Positions 8,050 through 16,666 of a DNA stretch of 64,000 nucleotides are shown piece by piece. The notes below the pieces were generated by a model. The model made no database searches and was not told the origin of the DNA. It saw nothing but the letters and a program-made list of their open reading frames with translations. The position numbers were made by a program, and so were the translations under genes. Each line of letters opens with the position of its first letter. The stretch's first letter is position 1. The stretch comes from JASTVH01 sp042862465 (lineage in GTDB: Bacteria > Pseudomonadota > Gammaproteobacteria > Pseudomonadales > Oleiphilaceae): the NCBI GenBank assembly GCA_042862465.1, contig JASTVH010000003.1:434001-498000 (forward strand), in the 5' to 3' direction.

Positions 8050-8287
8050 TGCAGGGGCGCTGTTAGCACTCTTTCAGGGTCCCCTCCGGGAACAACCATC
8101 ATCCGCGTGCTTGACGGCGAACAAGGCCTTTGCTTCTTTGAAACAAGGCGGTTCTTTGCGCGGTGCCCCCTCCTTGCTCCAATTCGGCCCTTCTTGCGCC
8201 TTTCGCGTCGATCGTGATGGCGCCCTGGCTAGCGTTTTGGGTATCCGCGTGGCCGCCGCTCAAAGAATCAAAATAGAGGATGATGGT

Positions 8288-9187
8288 ATGAATAAACGGA
8301 ATCATGGTTTTAACGCACGTGGCCTCACCACGTCGGTTCTGCTCTCCGCGGCTCTTGTGCTGACGGGCTGTGGCGGAGGGGGAGGTGGTAGTGGCTCTTC
8401 TTCCGGTGATGACTCAGGTACGTCCACCAGCTATACCGGCACCGAGACCCAGGCGCAAATCACCAGCAGCAATGCAGAAGATCTGAGTATCGCCGTGGCC
8501 AATGGCACCGAGCAGGCCATCGTCTCAGATGCCAGCCGTACGAATATCCCTGGTATTTCCACGAGCAGCATTGACAGTGAACCGACCTTTCAAAGCCGTG
8601 CCATTGACGCCGGCCTGGCTGCTGTCCAGGAAGTGAATGCCAGCGAAACCGTTGACGGGGTTTGTGACTCCGGCAGCGTAACCTACGAGACAGACAATAG
8701 CGGCAACACCGAGTACAGCTACAACAGTTGTGTGATTGGTGAATACACCTTCAACGGTTCCGTGCACTACGAGAGTGACAACACCACGGTAACGATTACC
8801 TATGACAATCTGACCGTATCCGGGCCGTCTTTCGCAACGCAGACTCTCGATGGTGTGGCTTACACCTGCACCGGTGTGGGCACGAGCAGTACCACCTGCA
8901 CCATCAGCAATGACTTCACTGGGACCGACGATCGCGTTTACCGGGTTTCAGAAACGACGGTAACGGAGGGTTCCAGTGGCTATTCTGTGGAAGCAAAAGT
9001 CTATGATCCGAATCATGGCTATGTGACGATCACCACTACCACGGAGATCACACTGAGTGACTCCTGTACTTACCCGCAGACTGGTGTCGTTGAGGTAAGT
9101 GGTAACGGTTCGAGCGCTCAGTTGACCTTCCAATGCGACAACATGTCATTGGTAATCAATGGGGGAAGTAGCATCCTTATTGAGTGA
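8288..9187 (+). CDS. Hypothetical Ser/Thr-rich lipoprotein
   Basis: I do not recognise this 299-residue protein. After a basic N-terminus and hydrophobic segment it has a lipobox (LVLTGC, Cys at about residue 29) followed by a Gly/Ser linker, so it is probably lipidated and placed in the outer membrane or periplasm. The mature region is acidic, rich in Ser, Thr, Asn and Tyr, with six further cysteines that could form disulfides, and looks all-beta. Codon and base use look more AT-rich than its neighbours. The frame is open far upstream, but ATG 8288 is the start that supplies the signal peptide; AGAGGA lies just upstream. Confidence 0.75.
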   Translation: MNKRNHGFNARGLTTSVLLSAALVLTGCGGGGGGSGSSSGDDSGTSTSYTGTETQAQITSSNAEDLSIAVANGTEQAIVSDASRTNIPGISTSSIDSEPTFQSRAIDAGLAAVQEVNASETVDGVCDSGSVTYETDNSGNTEYSYNSCVIGEYTFNGSVHYESDNTTVTITYDNLTVSGPSFATQTLDGVAYTCTGVGTSSTTCTISNDFTGTDDRVYRVSETTVTEGSSGYSVEAKVYDPNHGYVTITTTTEITLSDSCTYPQTGVVEVSGNGSSAQLTFQCDNMSLVINGGSSILIE

Positions 9188-9195
9188 TTGGCTAC

Positions 9196-9232
9196 AAAAA
9201 AGCCACCGACTCCAGGGGATGGAATCGGTGGC
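9196..9232 (-). terminator. Rho-independent terminator of the OmpA-like gene
   Basis: Read on the minus strand, GCCACCGA (9225-9232) pairs with TCGGTGGC (9202-9209), with inner TCC/GGA pairing, and is followed by six U residues (A-run 9196-9201). It lies 55 bp past the minus-strand stop at 9287 and just beyond the end of the convergent lipoprotein gene. Confidence 0.85.
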
Positions 9233-9286
9233 CAACGGCTAAACCTGAAGGAAGACACTCCAGGTTAAAAAGGGACATGTCTGCAA

Positions 9287-9883
9287 TCAGAACAACAACA
9301 TCGCGTTGACGCCTACGGTATCGACGTCTGATTCACCGGTCCTATCCTCGTTCCCGACATTGAAATAGCGGTCCCAGGCCAGCTGCAGGCGAACGTTGTC
9401 CGACAGTGCGCCTTCGATACCCGCGGAGACCACCGGGTCCTCCCCGGATTCGCTGAAGTCCGCGATGGACGTACCGCCCGTGACCGCATCGCCTTCCAGA
9501 TCCCAGAAGAACATGCCGCCCTTGGCGAACAGGGAAACGTGCTGGTTGAAGGGCAGGTAGCCCACGGCCTGCAGCTTCTGGCCATCCACTTCTGCGGTGC
9601 CCTTGAGCAGGTCATTGCCGCTTTCGGCCTCGCCCAGATTGACGTAACCGCCCTCGACGCCGAAGTAATCACCGGCCCGGATGCCGGCCAGCGCCTGGTA
9701 GTTGGTGGCGGTGTCATCGCAGTCGATGGGATCGTCTGCCGTGGAGTCGCACAGTTCGTCCACAAAGGTCACGCCGACGCCGGCGCCCAGCTGCAGGCGC
9801 ACATCCCGCTCCTCGGCGTGGCCGGTGAGCGTAATCAAGGACAGGGTGGTGGTAACAAAAACAAGAGACGTGAGTTTCTTCAT
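9287..9883 (-). CDS. Outer-membrane beta-barrel protein (OmpA-like/porin-like)
   Basis: A 198-residue protein with an N-terminal signal peptide cleaved after about residue 22 (MKKLTSLVFVTTTLSLITLTG..HAEE) and alternating amphipathic strands ending in a C-terminal Phe (NAMLLF), the usual Bam recognition signature. Size and the GYVNLGEA and LQLAWDRYF strands fit a small eight-stranded barrel such as the OmpA transmembrane/OmpW-like group. It has no peptidoglycan-binding OmpA C-domain. ATG 9883 is preferred over an upstream in-frame start since AAGGAG sits 6 nt before it. Two cysteines in loop 1 (CDSTADDPIDC) may form a disulfide. Confidence 0.8.
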   Translation of the reverse strand: MKKLTSLVFVTTTLSLITLTGHAEERDVRLQLGAGVGVTFVDELCDSTADDPIDCDDTATNYQALAGIRAGDYFGVEGGYVNLGEAESGNDLLKGTAEVDGQKLQAVGYLPFNQHVSLFAKGGMFFWDLEGDAVTGGTSIADFSESGEDPVVSAGIEGALSDNVRLQLAWDRYFNVGNEDRTGESDVDTVGVNAMLLF

Positions 9884-10021
9884 GTAGGCTCCTTGCACTG
9901 CTTTCCCTGGTTAGTCGGGTATCGCTTGATAACGATGGGATCAGGCTAGCAGTGCAGGAGGCCTTTTTATTCCGTGAAACTACTTACATTACCGTGGTTT
10001 CAGTGACCGGCAAGGGGCTGT

Positions 10022-11221
10022 TCAGGCGCCCATCAAACGATCGGCGATCAGAAAACCCGCGGTGTAGGTGGCAATCGCCGAGCCCAGGGTGGAGAACACG
10101 AAGACCAGCAGAACCCGGGAAATGCGGTTGCGCCACCATCCTTTGGGCGAAGCGGTGTCTTTCTTGAGGCGGGCGAAATCACCCACATTGGGTTTACGCA
10201 CCACGGCTTCCACGGCCGCCGAAACCATGCCGGCACCGATCGTGGGATTAAGCGATGTGAGCGGGGCGGCGATTGCGGTAGCCAGTATGGTGAGTGGGTG
10301 GGCCAGGGCAATCACGGCACCGATGGCGGCAAAGCCACCGTTGATGACCACCCAGTCCAGCACTAGCTGCCAGCCCAGTTGGGTATCGCGACTGAAACCA
10401 ATCGCGAAGCCGGAGATGATCAGGGCCACGATCAGCCAGGGGATCACCTTGGGCCAGCGCGCCGGGGGTGGCAGGGTATCCAGCGTGGCCAGGGTCGAGG
10501 CCGGGTCGCTCGGTTTGGCCTCCTCCAGATAGTGGGCGATGCCCTGAAGGTGGCCGGCCCCCACAACAGCCAGTACATGTCGGTAGCCCCGTTGGGCTTC
10601 CTGCCGGAGGCGGGCAGCCATGTAGCGGTCGCGCTCGTCGATCAGGGGGCGATAAAGGCGTTCGTCGGCATCGGCGAATTCGTTGAAAGTGGCTTCCAGA
10701 ATGTCGCCTTCCTTGAGCTTCTCGATTTGCTCCTCGGAGACGTCCTCCTTGGAGACCACGCTGGCCACCAGGCCGAAAAACAGCGGCAGGCGGCGGAACC
10801 AGGACAGCTGGCGATAGCAGCGCTTGAGAGTGGTGCCCAGATCCCGGTCCACCAGCAGCACGGGAAGATCGGCCTGCTTGGCTTCGCTCAGGGCGGTGCG
10901 CATATCGGCGCCGGGTTCAACGCCAAACTGGTCGGCCAGGCGCTGCTGGAAGGCGGAGAGAGCCAGGCTGGCGGCCACCAGGGGAGCCTTGCCCGCACGA
11001 ATGACCTGGAGCAGTTCCTGGCGTGCCAGTTGATCGGGATTGACCATGTTCTGATGGCGGCTGGGACACAGCTCTACGGCCACTGCGTCATACTCCCCGG
11101 TGGCTATCTCGTCCTGGACTGCGTCCGCCGAAACCCGGGACACGTGGGCGGTACCGAGCAGGGTGATGCGGGTGTCACCGACCGTGACGGTGCGTTTGGG
11201 CTGGGTTGCGGGGGCGTTCAC
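10022..11221 (-). CDS. TraB/PrgY family membrane protein
   Basis: A 399-residue member of the TraB/PrgY (pAD1/EreA-ChaN-like) family. Residues 1-230 form the soluble domain with the family signatures GTAHVS at about 24-29, AVELCPSR, and VVGAGHLQGI near 225. About four hydrophobic segments follow (PWLIVALIISGFAIGF; VVINGGFAAIGAVIAL; a Pro-rich ILATAIAAPLTSLNPTIGAG; LLVFVFSTLGSAIATY). The family has putative metal-dependent protease motifs, and plasmid members inhibit peptide pheromones, but the chromosomal function is unknown. Confidence 0.88.
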   Translation of the reverse strand: MNAPATQPKRTVTVGDTRITLLGTAHVSRVSADAVQDEIATGEYDAVAVELCPSRHQNMVNPDQLARQELLQVIRAGKAPLVAASLALSAFQQRLADQFGVEPGADMRTALSEAKQADLPVLLVDRDLGTTLKRCYRQLSWFRRLPLFFGLVASVVSKEDVSEEQIEKLKEGDILEATFNEFADADERLYRPLIDERDRYMAARLRQEAQRGYRHVLAVVGAGHLQGIAHYLEEAKPSDPASTLATLDTLPPPARWPKVIPWLIVALIISGFAIGFSRDTQLGWQLVLDWVVINGGFAAIGAVIALAHPLTILATAIAAPLTSLNPTIGAGMVSAAVEAVVRKPNVGDFARLKKDTASPKGWWRNRISRVLLVFVFSTLGSAIATYTAGFLIADRLMGA

Positions 11222-11622
11222 TAAGGGGCTCCTTCAGGGCACTCGTGCTGTATTCGGCATCCAACCGGCCGGAGGTCCGCAAGGTCAGTGGGGGCGCGTT
11301 GCAGCGCCGGATTCGGGTCAGTATCACGTCGGACAGGGCGGTCGGATGGAGACCGCGAGAGGCGATGCGAATGGATAACTACGCACTGCGAACTCGACGT
11401 GACGGTTCGGCGCCCGGGGGGAAACAGGGGTTCCCGGGAACGCTCGGGATTGACCATGGACGGCACTAATACCTTGTGAAAACTTCTCACCACCTTGGGA
11501 GAGACTTGTCACCGGCTCTTACTTGGCATAGCTTCCCATCATAACAGATCGTGGCGCGCGTTCGATGACGGACGTCCAATGATCCCGTGATTGCCAGATA
11601 TGTCCGGAATAAAGGAAAGCGC
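11222..11622. other. Gene-free intergenic stretch
   Basis: About 400 bp between the divergent TraB-family and small K+ channel genes. Short open frames exist on both strands but none shows a ribosome site, recognisable motif or neighbour-like codon use. No convincing RNA gene or strong promoter is visible. It must contain the promoters of both flanking genes. Confidence 0.5.
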
Positions 11623-12066
11623 ATGTTGACCTGGGCCCACTTTGTCATGGTTGGTGCGACGGCGATGGTAGTGCTGGCCGCAGTCCTGCTCCACTATGAG
11701 GTCTGCTCGCAGCTCAATCACCGTCTCTACACCAGCCGCCTGCGGCAGCGTTCCCGCATGGTGATGCTGATCCTGGGGCTGATGGTGGCGCACTTCATCG
11801 AGATCTGGCTGTTCGGTATCGGCGCCTGGCTGTTGACCCGCTGGCCCGAAATGGGGGCAATCTCCGTGGGGCAGGATGCCGGCCTGCTGGAGTTTGTCTA
11901 CCTCTCGGCCACCAGTTTCACCACACTGGGCTACGGCGATGTCGTTCCCCACGGCGTCGTGCGTTTCCTTTTCGGGGTGGAAGCCGTGACCGGTTTTGCC
12001 ATCATCACCTGGTCGGCGTCCTACACCTTCCTCGACATGCAGCGTCAGTGGAGCTCCAATATCTGA
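11623..12066 (+). CDS. Two-transmembrane K+ channel-like protein
   Basis: A 147-residue inner-membrane protein with three hydrophobic segments: an N-terminal helix (HFVMVGATAMVVLAAVLLHY), a second (MVMLILGLMVAHFIEIWLFGIG), then a pore loop with the filter-like TSFTTLGYGDVVP and a final helix. The GYGD filter identifies the ion-channel (Ion_trans_2) family. It has no regulatory domain. ATG 11623 is chosen over an in-frame GTG at 11587 because AAAGGAAAG precedes it by 3-4 nt. Stand-alone; second of three channels in the window. Confidence 0.85.
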   Translation: MLTWAHFVMVGATAMVVLAAVLLHYEVCSQLNHRLYTSRLRQRSRMVMLILGLMVAHFIEIWLFGIGAWLLTRWPEMGAISVGQDAGLLEFVYLSATSFTTLGYGDVVPHGVVRFLFGVEAVTGFAIITWSASYTFLDMQRQWSSNI

Positions 12067-12372
12067 CTGAGCCCTTGCCTCCTGTCTGCAGGCCTTAACA
12101 TACAATTGCAATCTTAATGTGAGGGCCCTGCAATTTACGTCTATCCTTTCACAGATGATATTGATTGCGTTTTCAATCGGGTAGCGATCGCTGCCCGGTC
12201 AGAACGTCTTGTCGGCCCTGCGGCCGCACGCCTGCTCAGGCGTTGTTACTTTCGATGAGTCGTCGCTTACATGTCTGGTGCAGAGCCCGGGAGTGGTTGC
12301 CCGGTTCGTGCTGCTCCCGCAGTGGTTGTGGGTCGGCGAACTCATGCTGTCCTTGAGAGGAGAATGGCTTTG
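12067..12372. other. Intergenic region upstream of the chemoreceptor
   Basis: About 300 bp with no gene. It holds the 10-bp palindrome AGCGATCGCT (12183-12192) and a short GATTG/CAATC inverted repeat near 12160-12180. I looked for a sigma-28 chemotaxis promoter and a GEMM-type riboswitch and saw no convincing match to either. Confidence 0.4.
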
Positions 12373-14013
12373 ATGAGTGCCTGGTCACGACTGAGTATTC
12401 GCTGGAAACTGCAAATTGCCTTCTTTGCGGTGACGATGGCGACCACCCTCTACAACCGCTTTATCGAAATGCGGGATCTGCGTTCGATGCTCGATCTGGC
12501 AGAACGGGAGGGCGTCAACCAGGCAACCATGACGGTGCTGTACCAGCGTTACGATGAGGTGTTCGGAGCGGCCATCTGGGAATCGGCGTTTGAATTCGTG
12601 ATCCAGTTCGGATTGATCGCCATCCTGGCAGCACTCATGGTGCGTCCCATTCTGGCGCTGATTCGTTCGCTCAAGGCGGTGGAGAAGGGGGATCTCACCC
12701 GTTCTGTGAAAGTGACGTCCGATGATGAAATCGGTCAGCTGCAGCGCCAGTTCAATAACATGCTCGACCAGCTCAATGGCCTGATCGCCAGTATTCACCA
12801 TTCCTCTCTGCACATGGGGCAATCCGCTTACCAGATTGCCGCGGTCTCCCGGGAAATCGAGGAGATCAGCAACGCCCAGGAAGCCCGTTCCTCCGAGGTC
12901 AATAATGCCATGGATTCGTTGCACCAGGCCTCGGAACAGGTGCGCGAGCTGAGCGGCAGCACCCTGGAGAAGGCGCTGGAGACGGAATCCCATGGCCGCG
13001 ACGGGGTGGAGTCCGTGCAGCAGACCCTGGAGCGGATGCAGGCCATCGGTGAGGGCGTCAACAAGGCTTCCAGCGAGGCGGAAGAATTGCAGAATGCCGC
13101 CGGCACCATCGACGAGATTGTCGAGACGATCCGCTCCATTTCCGACCAGACCAATCTGCTGGCGCTCAATGCCGCAATCGAAGCCGCCCGGGCCGGGGAG
13201 AGCGGCCGCGGCTTTGCGGTGGTGGCCGACGAGGTGCGGGCGCTGGCCGCCCGCACCGGCCAGTCTGCCGAAGAAGTGTCCCGGATCGTGGAAACCCTGA
13301 TCGGCCGTGTCGAAACCGTGGCCGGGGTGATGCGTCACGTGGTCTCACAGATGGAGGAAAACCGGGAAGGGTCGGAGCGGACCATCGCCATTATTGAATC
13401 CATGGGACGGGACATCAGCGAGACGGCTGAACTCAACCAGCGTATCAGCCAGGCCTCCGAAGATCAGATCCAGGGGCTCGATGATGTGCGTGACACCCTG
13501 CAGACCCTGTTCGGCACCCTGCGGGAGAATGCCCAGAAGATTGGCAATACCGCCAATATCGGTGATGCCCTGTTCAGCCTCAACGGCGATTTGCAGGGGC
13601 AACTCAAGGGCATGACCTATCGCGAGGTGAATGCCGCCGATAACCCGCCTCCGGGCGTCCATGAGCGGCGGGCCGCGCCGCGGGTGCCGGGGCACCTGCT
13701 GGTGACGGCGGAGGTCGATGGCGAGCGGCTGGAGGGCATGTCCCGGGACATCAGCATGACCGGCATGCAGCTGCTGCTCAAACACCGGCTGGGGGAGGGG
13801 CAGAAGCTGCGCCTGGGGATTCGTCTGCCCACCGAGGATACCCACGACTTTCAGCATCAGGATGTCTGCACCCTCCAGGGCAACATTGTCCGCATGCAGG
13901 AACAGGACAATCGTTACCAGTACGGCATTCATTTCGACGCACTGAATCACAGCGAGAAAAAAGCGCTGGAACGTTGTATCGATTTCTTCAACCGGGCCAA
14001 GAAAGTCGCCTGA
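12373..14013 (+). CDS. Methyl-accepting chemotaxis protein with C-terminal PilZ domain
   Basis: Inner-membrane chemoreceptor of 546 residues. TM1 is near 13-28, followed by a short periplasmic loop of about 45 residues (too small for a classical four-helix sensor domain) and TM2 near 72-92. A HAMP domain follows (RPILALIRSLKAVEKGDL..), then the cytoplasmic coiled coil with the highly conserved hairpin tip near 258-290 (DQTNLLALNAAIEAARAG, GFAVVADEVR). From about 431 comes a PilZ domain with RRAAPR and DISMTG, the RxxxR and D/NxSxxG motifs that bind c-di-GMP. ATG 12373 gives the best spacing to GAGGAG; ATG 12364 is too close. Confidence 0.93.
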   Translation: MSAWSRLSIRWKLQIAFFAVTMATTLYNRFIEMRDLRSMLDLAEREGVNQATMTVLYQRYDEVFGAAIWESAFEFVIQFGLIAILAALMVRPILALIRSLKAVEKGDLTRSVKVTSDDEIGQLQRQFNNMLDQLNGLIASIHHSSLHMGQSAYQIAAVSREIEEISNAQEARSSEVNNAMDSLHQASEQVRELSGSTLEKALETESHGRDGVESVQQTLERMQAIGEGVNKASSEAEELQNAAGTIDEIVETIRSISDQTNLLALNAAIEAARAGESGRGFAVVADEVRALAARTGQSAEEVSRIVETLIGRVETVAGVMRHVVSQMEENREGSERTIAIIESMGRDISETAELNQRISQASEDQIQGLDDVRDTLQTLFGTLRENAQKIGNTANIGDALFSLNGDLQGQLKGMTYREVNAADNPPPGVHERRAAPRVPGHLLVTAEVDGERLEGMSRDISMTGMQLLLKHRLGEGQKLRLGIRLPTEDTHDFQHQDVCTLQGNIVRMQEQDNRYQYGIHFDALNHSEKKALERCIDFFNRAKKVA

Positions 14014-14188
14014 TTCGGCCTGTTGTTACCGTCGGGGTTGACGTTAATATGGGAGGAACAGGTGGTGCTCTGAGGACACCGGAAGTGTTCGCGAGTATCA
14101 GGAGAGAGGGAAGGCCACCGCGTAACGTCGCACTGACGCCGTAAATATCACCTTGACGGAGTACAAGTGGGAGACGCCAGGAGCCCCT

Positions 14189-15244
14189 ATGCAAGATATC
14201 CAAGACCAGGAACATCGCCTGCGTTCCATCGAGCTCACCGATCTGCAGGCCGGCGGTGACGTCAGCCGGATTGTCACCGGTGGTGTCGGGGATCTGCCCG
14301 GGAACAGCGTGCTGGAAAAAATGCGCTACCTGCAGGACCACGGCGACGGTCTCCGACGCTGGCTCCTGACCGAGCCCTATGGCGACCCGGCCATGTCCAT
14401 CGATCTGCTGGTCCCGCCCAGTCACCCTGACGCCCAGGCCGGCTACATCATCATGGAAGCGATGGGCTATCCGCTCTATTCCGGTTCCAACACCATCTGT
14501 ACCGCCACGGCGGTGTTGCAGTCGGGACTGGTGCCCATCCAGGAAGGTGATCAATCGCTGACGCTGGAATCCCCCGCCGGCTTGGCCCATGTGACGACCC
14601 ACAACCGCAACGGCCGGGTGCAGTCGGTGACCACCCAGGGCGAACCGGCCTATGTGGCGGCCCAGGATCTGTCCGTGGATGTCCCCGGGTTTGGCCCCGT
14701 CACCTACCACATCGTCTGGAGTGGGGCCTTTTATGCCCTGGTTGATGCCCAGGCGCTGGGTTTCGAGCTGCAGCGGGATGAGCTGCATGCGCTCGCCCAG
14801 TTTGGTGAAACATTCGTCAATGCGGCCCGCGCGGACTTTCGCGAGGAGCATCCGGATCTGGGCAATACCGGCCCGCTGCCGTTCGCCCATTTCATGGGCC
14901 CCATCGAGGAAGTCTCCGAAGGCTACTACCGCTCCCCTTCCGCCACTTACGTGCATCCCGGAGTGATCTGCCGCAGTCCCACCGGAACCGGCACCTCCGC
15001 GCGCATGGCGCTGATGTACGAAAACGGCCGCATGAAGGACGGTGATCAGCTGGAAACCGTCTCGCCCCGAGGTAGCAGTTTCGTCGGCACCATCCTCGGG
15101 ACCGCCAGTGTCGGGCATTACCAGGCCATGCACAGTCACATCACCGGCCGCGCCTGGACCTTGGCCCATTCGCGTATCATCGTCGATCTTGATGATCCCC
15201 TGGTGGATATGTCGGATCTGGAGCATCTGTTAACGAACGAATGA
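14189..15244 (+). CDS. Proline racemase/hydroxyproline epimerase superfamily protein with Ser and Thr at the catalytic positions
   Basis: A 351-residue member of the proline racemase superfamily, whose enzymes racemise proline, epimerise 4-hydroxyproline or dehydrate 3-hydroxyproline. Racemases use two cysteines, in MCGH and in SPCGTGTSA. Here the first motif reads LYSGSNTI (Ser98) and the second CRSPTGTGTSARM (Thr265), so both cysteines appear replaced; Cys261 stands where racemases usually have Asp. The rest of the fold-defining motifs remain. AGGAG precedes the ATG by 5 nt. A dehydratase-like or altered activity is more likely than racemisation; the substrate is unknown. Confidence 0.85.
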   Translation: MQDIQDQEHRLRSIELTDLQAGGDVSRIVTGGVGDLPGNSVLEKMRYLQDHGDGLRRWLLTEPYGDPAMSIDLLVPPSHPDAQAGYIIMEAMGYPLYSGSNTICTATAVLQSGLVPIQEGDQSLTLESPAGLAHVTTHNRNGRVQSVTTQGEPAYVAAQDLSVDVPGFGPVTYHIVWSGAFYALVDAQALGFELQRDELHALAQFGETFVNAARADFREEHPDLGNTGPLPFAHFMGPIEEVSEGYYRSPSATYVHPGVICRSPTGTGTSARMALMYENGRMKDGDQLETVSPRGSSFVGTILGTASVGHYQAMHSHITGRAWTLAHSRIIVDLDDPLVDMSDLEHLLTNE

Positions 15245-15337
15245 GGTTGCGTCGGTTTTGGCGTTGCATCTCATAACCCGGGCGTTTCAGAATACAGGGC
15301 GAGTTTGTCCGGACACCCCAGGGAGATGTGAACGCTC

Positions 15338-16303
15338 ATGAATGCATTGATCTATCGCCGGTTCGGCGCTCCGGATGTGCTGGAGTGGCAAACGGGCTGG
15401 CCCGACCGGGAACCGGCAGCCGGCGAGGTCAAGGTGCGGGTGGTGGCCGGCGCCCTCAATCCCAAGGATATCCTGCTTCGCAAGGGCAAGTTTCAGGGCT
15501 GGTTGACCCGCAAGCGTCTGCCGCGCGGCTGTGGTTTTGATCTGGCGGGGGAAGTGGTGAATATCGGTTCTGGGGTGACCCGATTCAAGCCGGGCGATCG
15601 GGTGTTCGGAATGACTAACGCTTTCTGTGGCGGCGTGCACGCCCAATACGCGGTGCTGCCTGCCGATGAGCTGGCACCGGCGCCGGCCAGCCTGAGCCTG
15701 GAGGAAGCTTCGGCTCTCCCCCTGGCAGGGCAGACCGCGCTGCAGGCCCTGCGTGATTGTGGGCACCTGGTCGCGGGCCAGCGTGTCCTCATCAATGGTG
15801 CCAGTGGCGGGGTGGGGCACTTTGCGGTGCAGATCGCCAAGGCTCTCGGAGCGGAGGTCACAGCGTTGTGCAGCGAGGCCAACCACGCTTTCGTCACGGC
15901 GTTGGGCGCCGACCACTGTATCGACTACCGCCAGCAGCGCCCGGTCGAACTGGAGCAAATCTTCGATATTATCTTTGACGTATTTGGCAACTATTCGGCC
16001 AAAGCCTTTGCCCGCCAGTTGGGTAAGCATGGCATCTACATCAGCACCATTCCCAGCGCCACAACCTTCTTGGCCGAGGCCCGGGCCCGGATGGGGCTGG
16101 GTAAACGATCCAGACTGGTGATCGTCCACAGCAACCGGGCGGATCTGGAGCAACTGCAGCGCTGGGTCGAGAGCGGCCAGTTGCGCCCCCACCTGGATGC
16201 CCGCTATCCGGTCCGTCAGGCGGCGGAAGCCCATCAGCACATCGAATCCCGGCATACGCGTGGCAAGGTGGTGCTGACGATGACCGAGGAGCTCTCGGAG
16301 TGA
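15338..16303 (+). CDS. NAD(P)H-dependent MDR-family oxidoreductase (quinone oxidoreductase-like)
   Basis: Cytosolic medium-chain dehydrogenase/reductase of 321 residues. The GroES-like N-domain carries NPKDILLRKGKF and GCGFDLAGEVVNIGSGV. The Rossmann domain has INGASGGVGHFAVQIAKALGA, the nucleotide-binding AxGGVG motif. No cysteine-rich structural zinc loop is present, so this is the zinc-independent QOR type, reducing quinones or enones with NADPH. GGGAGATG precedes the start. A 10-bp palindrome TGTCCGGACA lies at 15306-15315 in its leader. The next gene overlaps by 4 nt. Confidence 0.88.
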   Translation: MNALIYRRFGAPDVLEWQTGWPDREPAAGEVKVRVVAGALNPKDILLRKGKFQGWLTRKRLPRGCGFDLAGEVVNIGSGVTRFKPGDRVFGMTNAFCGGVHAQYAVLPADELAPAPASLSLEEASALPLAGQTALQALRDCGHLVAGQRVLINGASGGVGHFAVQIAKALGAEVTALCSEANHAFVTALGADHCIDYRQQRPVELEQIFDIIFDVFGNYSAKAFARQLGKHGIYISTIPSATTFLAEARARMGLGKRSRLVIVHSNRADLEQLQRWVESGQLRPHLDARYPVRQAAEAHQHIESRHTRGKVVLTMTEELSE

Positions 16304-16620
16304 CAAGCCGGTGGTGGCTCTATCTGTTGCGCACGGAAAACGGATCGCTGTATACCGGTGTCACCGTGGATGTGGAGCGGCGATTTCTGCAGCACGCGGG
16401 GGAGCGTCCAGGCGGAGCCCGTCACTTTCGGGCGACCAGACCAGTCCTCATGGCCTACCGTGTCGAAGTCGGCGACAAGCGTCTGGCGATGCGCTGTGAA
16501 TACCGCATCAAGCGACTGCCCAAAAGTCGCAAGGAGGCATTGGTGAGTCTCCAGCCGGCGTTGGCGGAACTGCTGGATTATCTGGGGTTGGATATCGGGC
16601 GGCCGGAAGCGGCAGGTTAG
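16300..16620 (+). CDS. GIY-YIG superfamily protein (YhbQ-like)
   Basis: A 106-residue small GIY-YIG domain: WWLYLLRT replaces the GIY strand, SLYTGVTVDVERRFLQH is the YIG strand and Arg helix, and CEYRIKRLPKSRKEALV carries the conserved Glu and basic helix. Small relatives act on DNA or remain uncharacterised. It starts with GTG whose TGA overlaps the stop of the oxidoreductase (GTGA), indicating translational coupling. Confidence 0.88.
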   Translation: MTSRWWLYLLRTENGSLYTGVTVDVERRFLQHAGERPGGARHFRATRPVLMAYRVEVGDKRLAMRCEYRIKRLPKSRKEALVSLQPALAELLDYLGLDIGRPEAAG

Positions 16621-16621
16621 G

Positions 16622-16660
16622 GCGGCCGGTGCCCCTGCGTTGGGGCACAGAGCCGGCCGC
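16622..16660. terminator. Bidirectional hairpin between convergent genes
   Basis: Outer arms GCGGCCGG (16622-16629) and CCGGCCGC (16653-16660), inner arms TGCCCC (16630-16635) and GGGGCA (16642-16647). It sits directly after the GIY-YIG stop and 7 bp before the opposing methyltransferase stop. No strong U-tract on either side. Confidence 0.6.
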
Positions 16661-16666
16661 GCTCGT

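Noticed and set aside
11222..11622. Small genes in the 400-bp gap before the second K+ channel
   Set aside because: Several overlapping short frames on both strands lack ribosome sites and recognisable sequence.
12067..12372. c-di-GMP riboswitch upstream of the PilZ chemoreceptor
   Set aside because: The gene product suggests it, but the leader lacks the conserved GEMM core segments.
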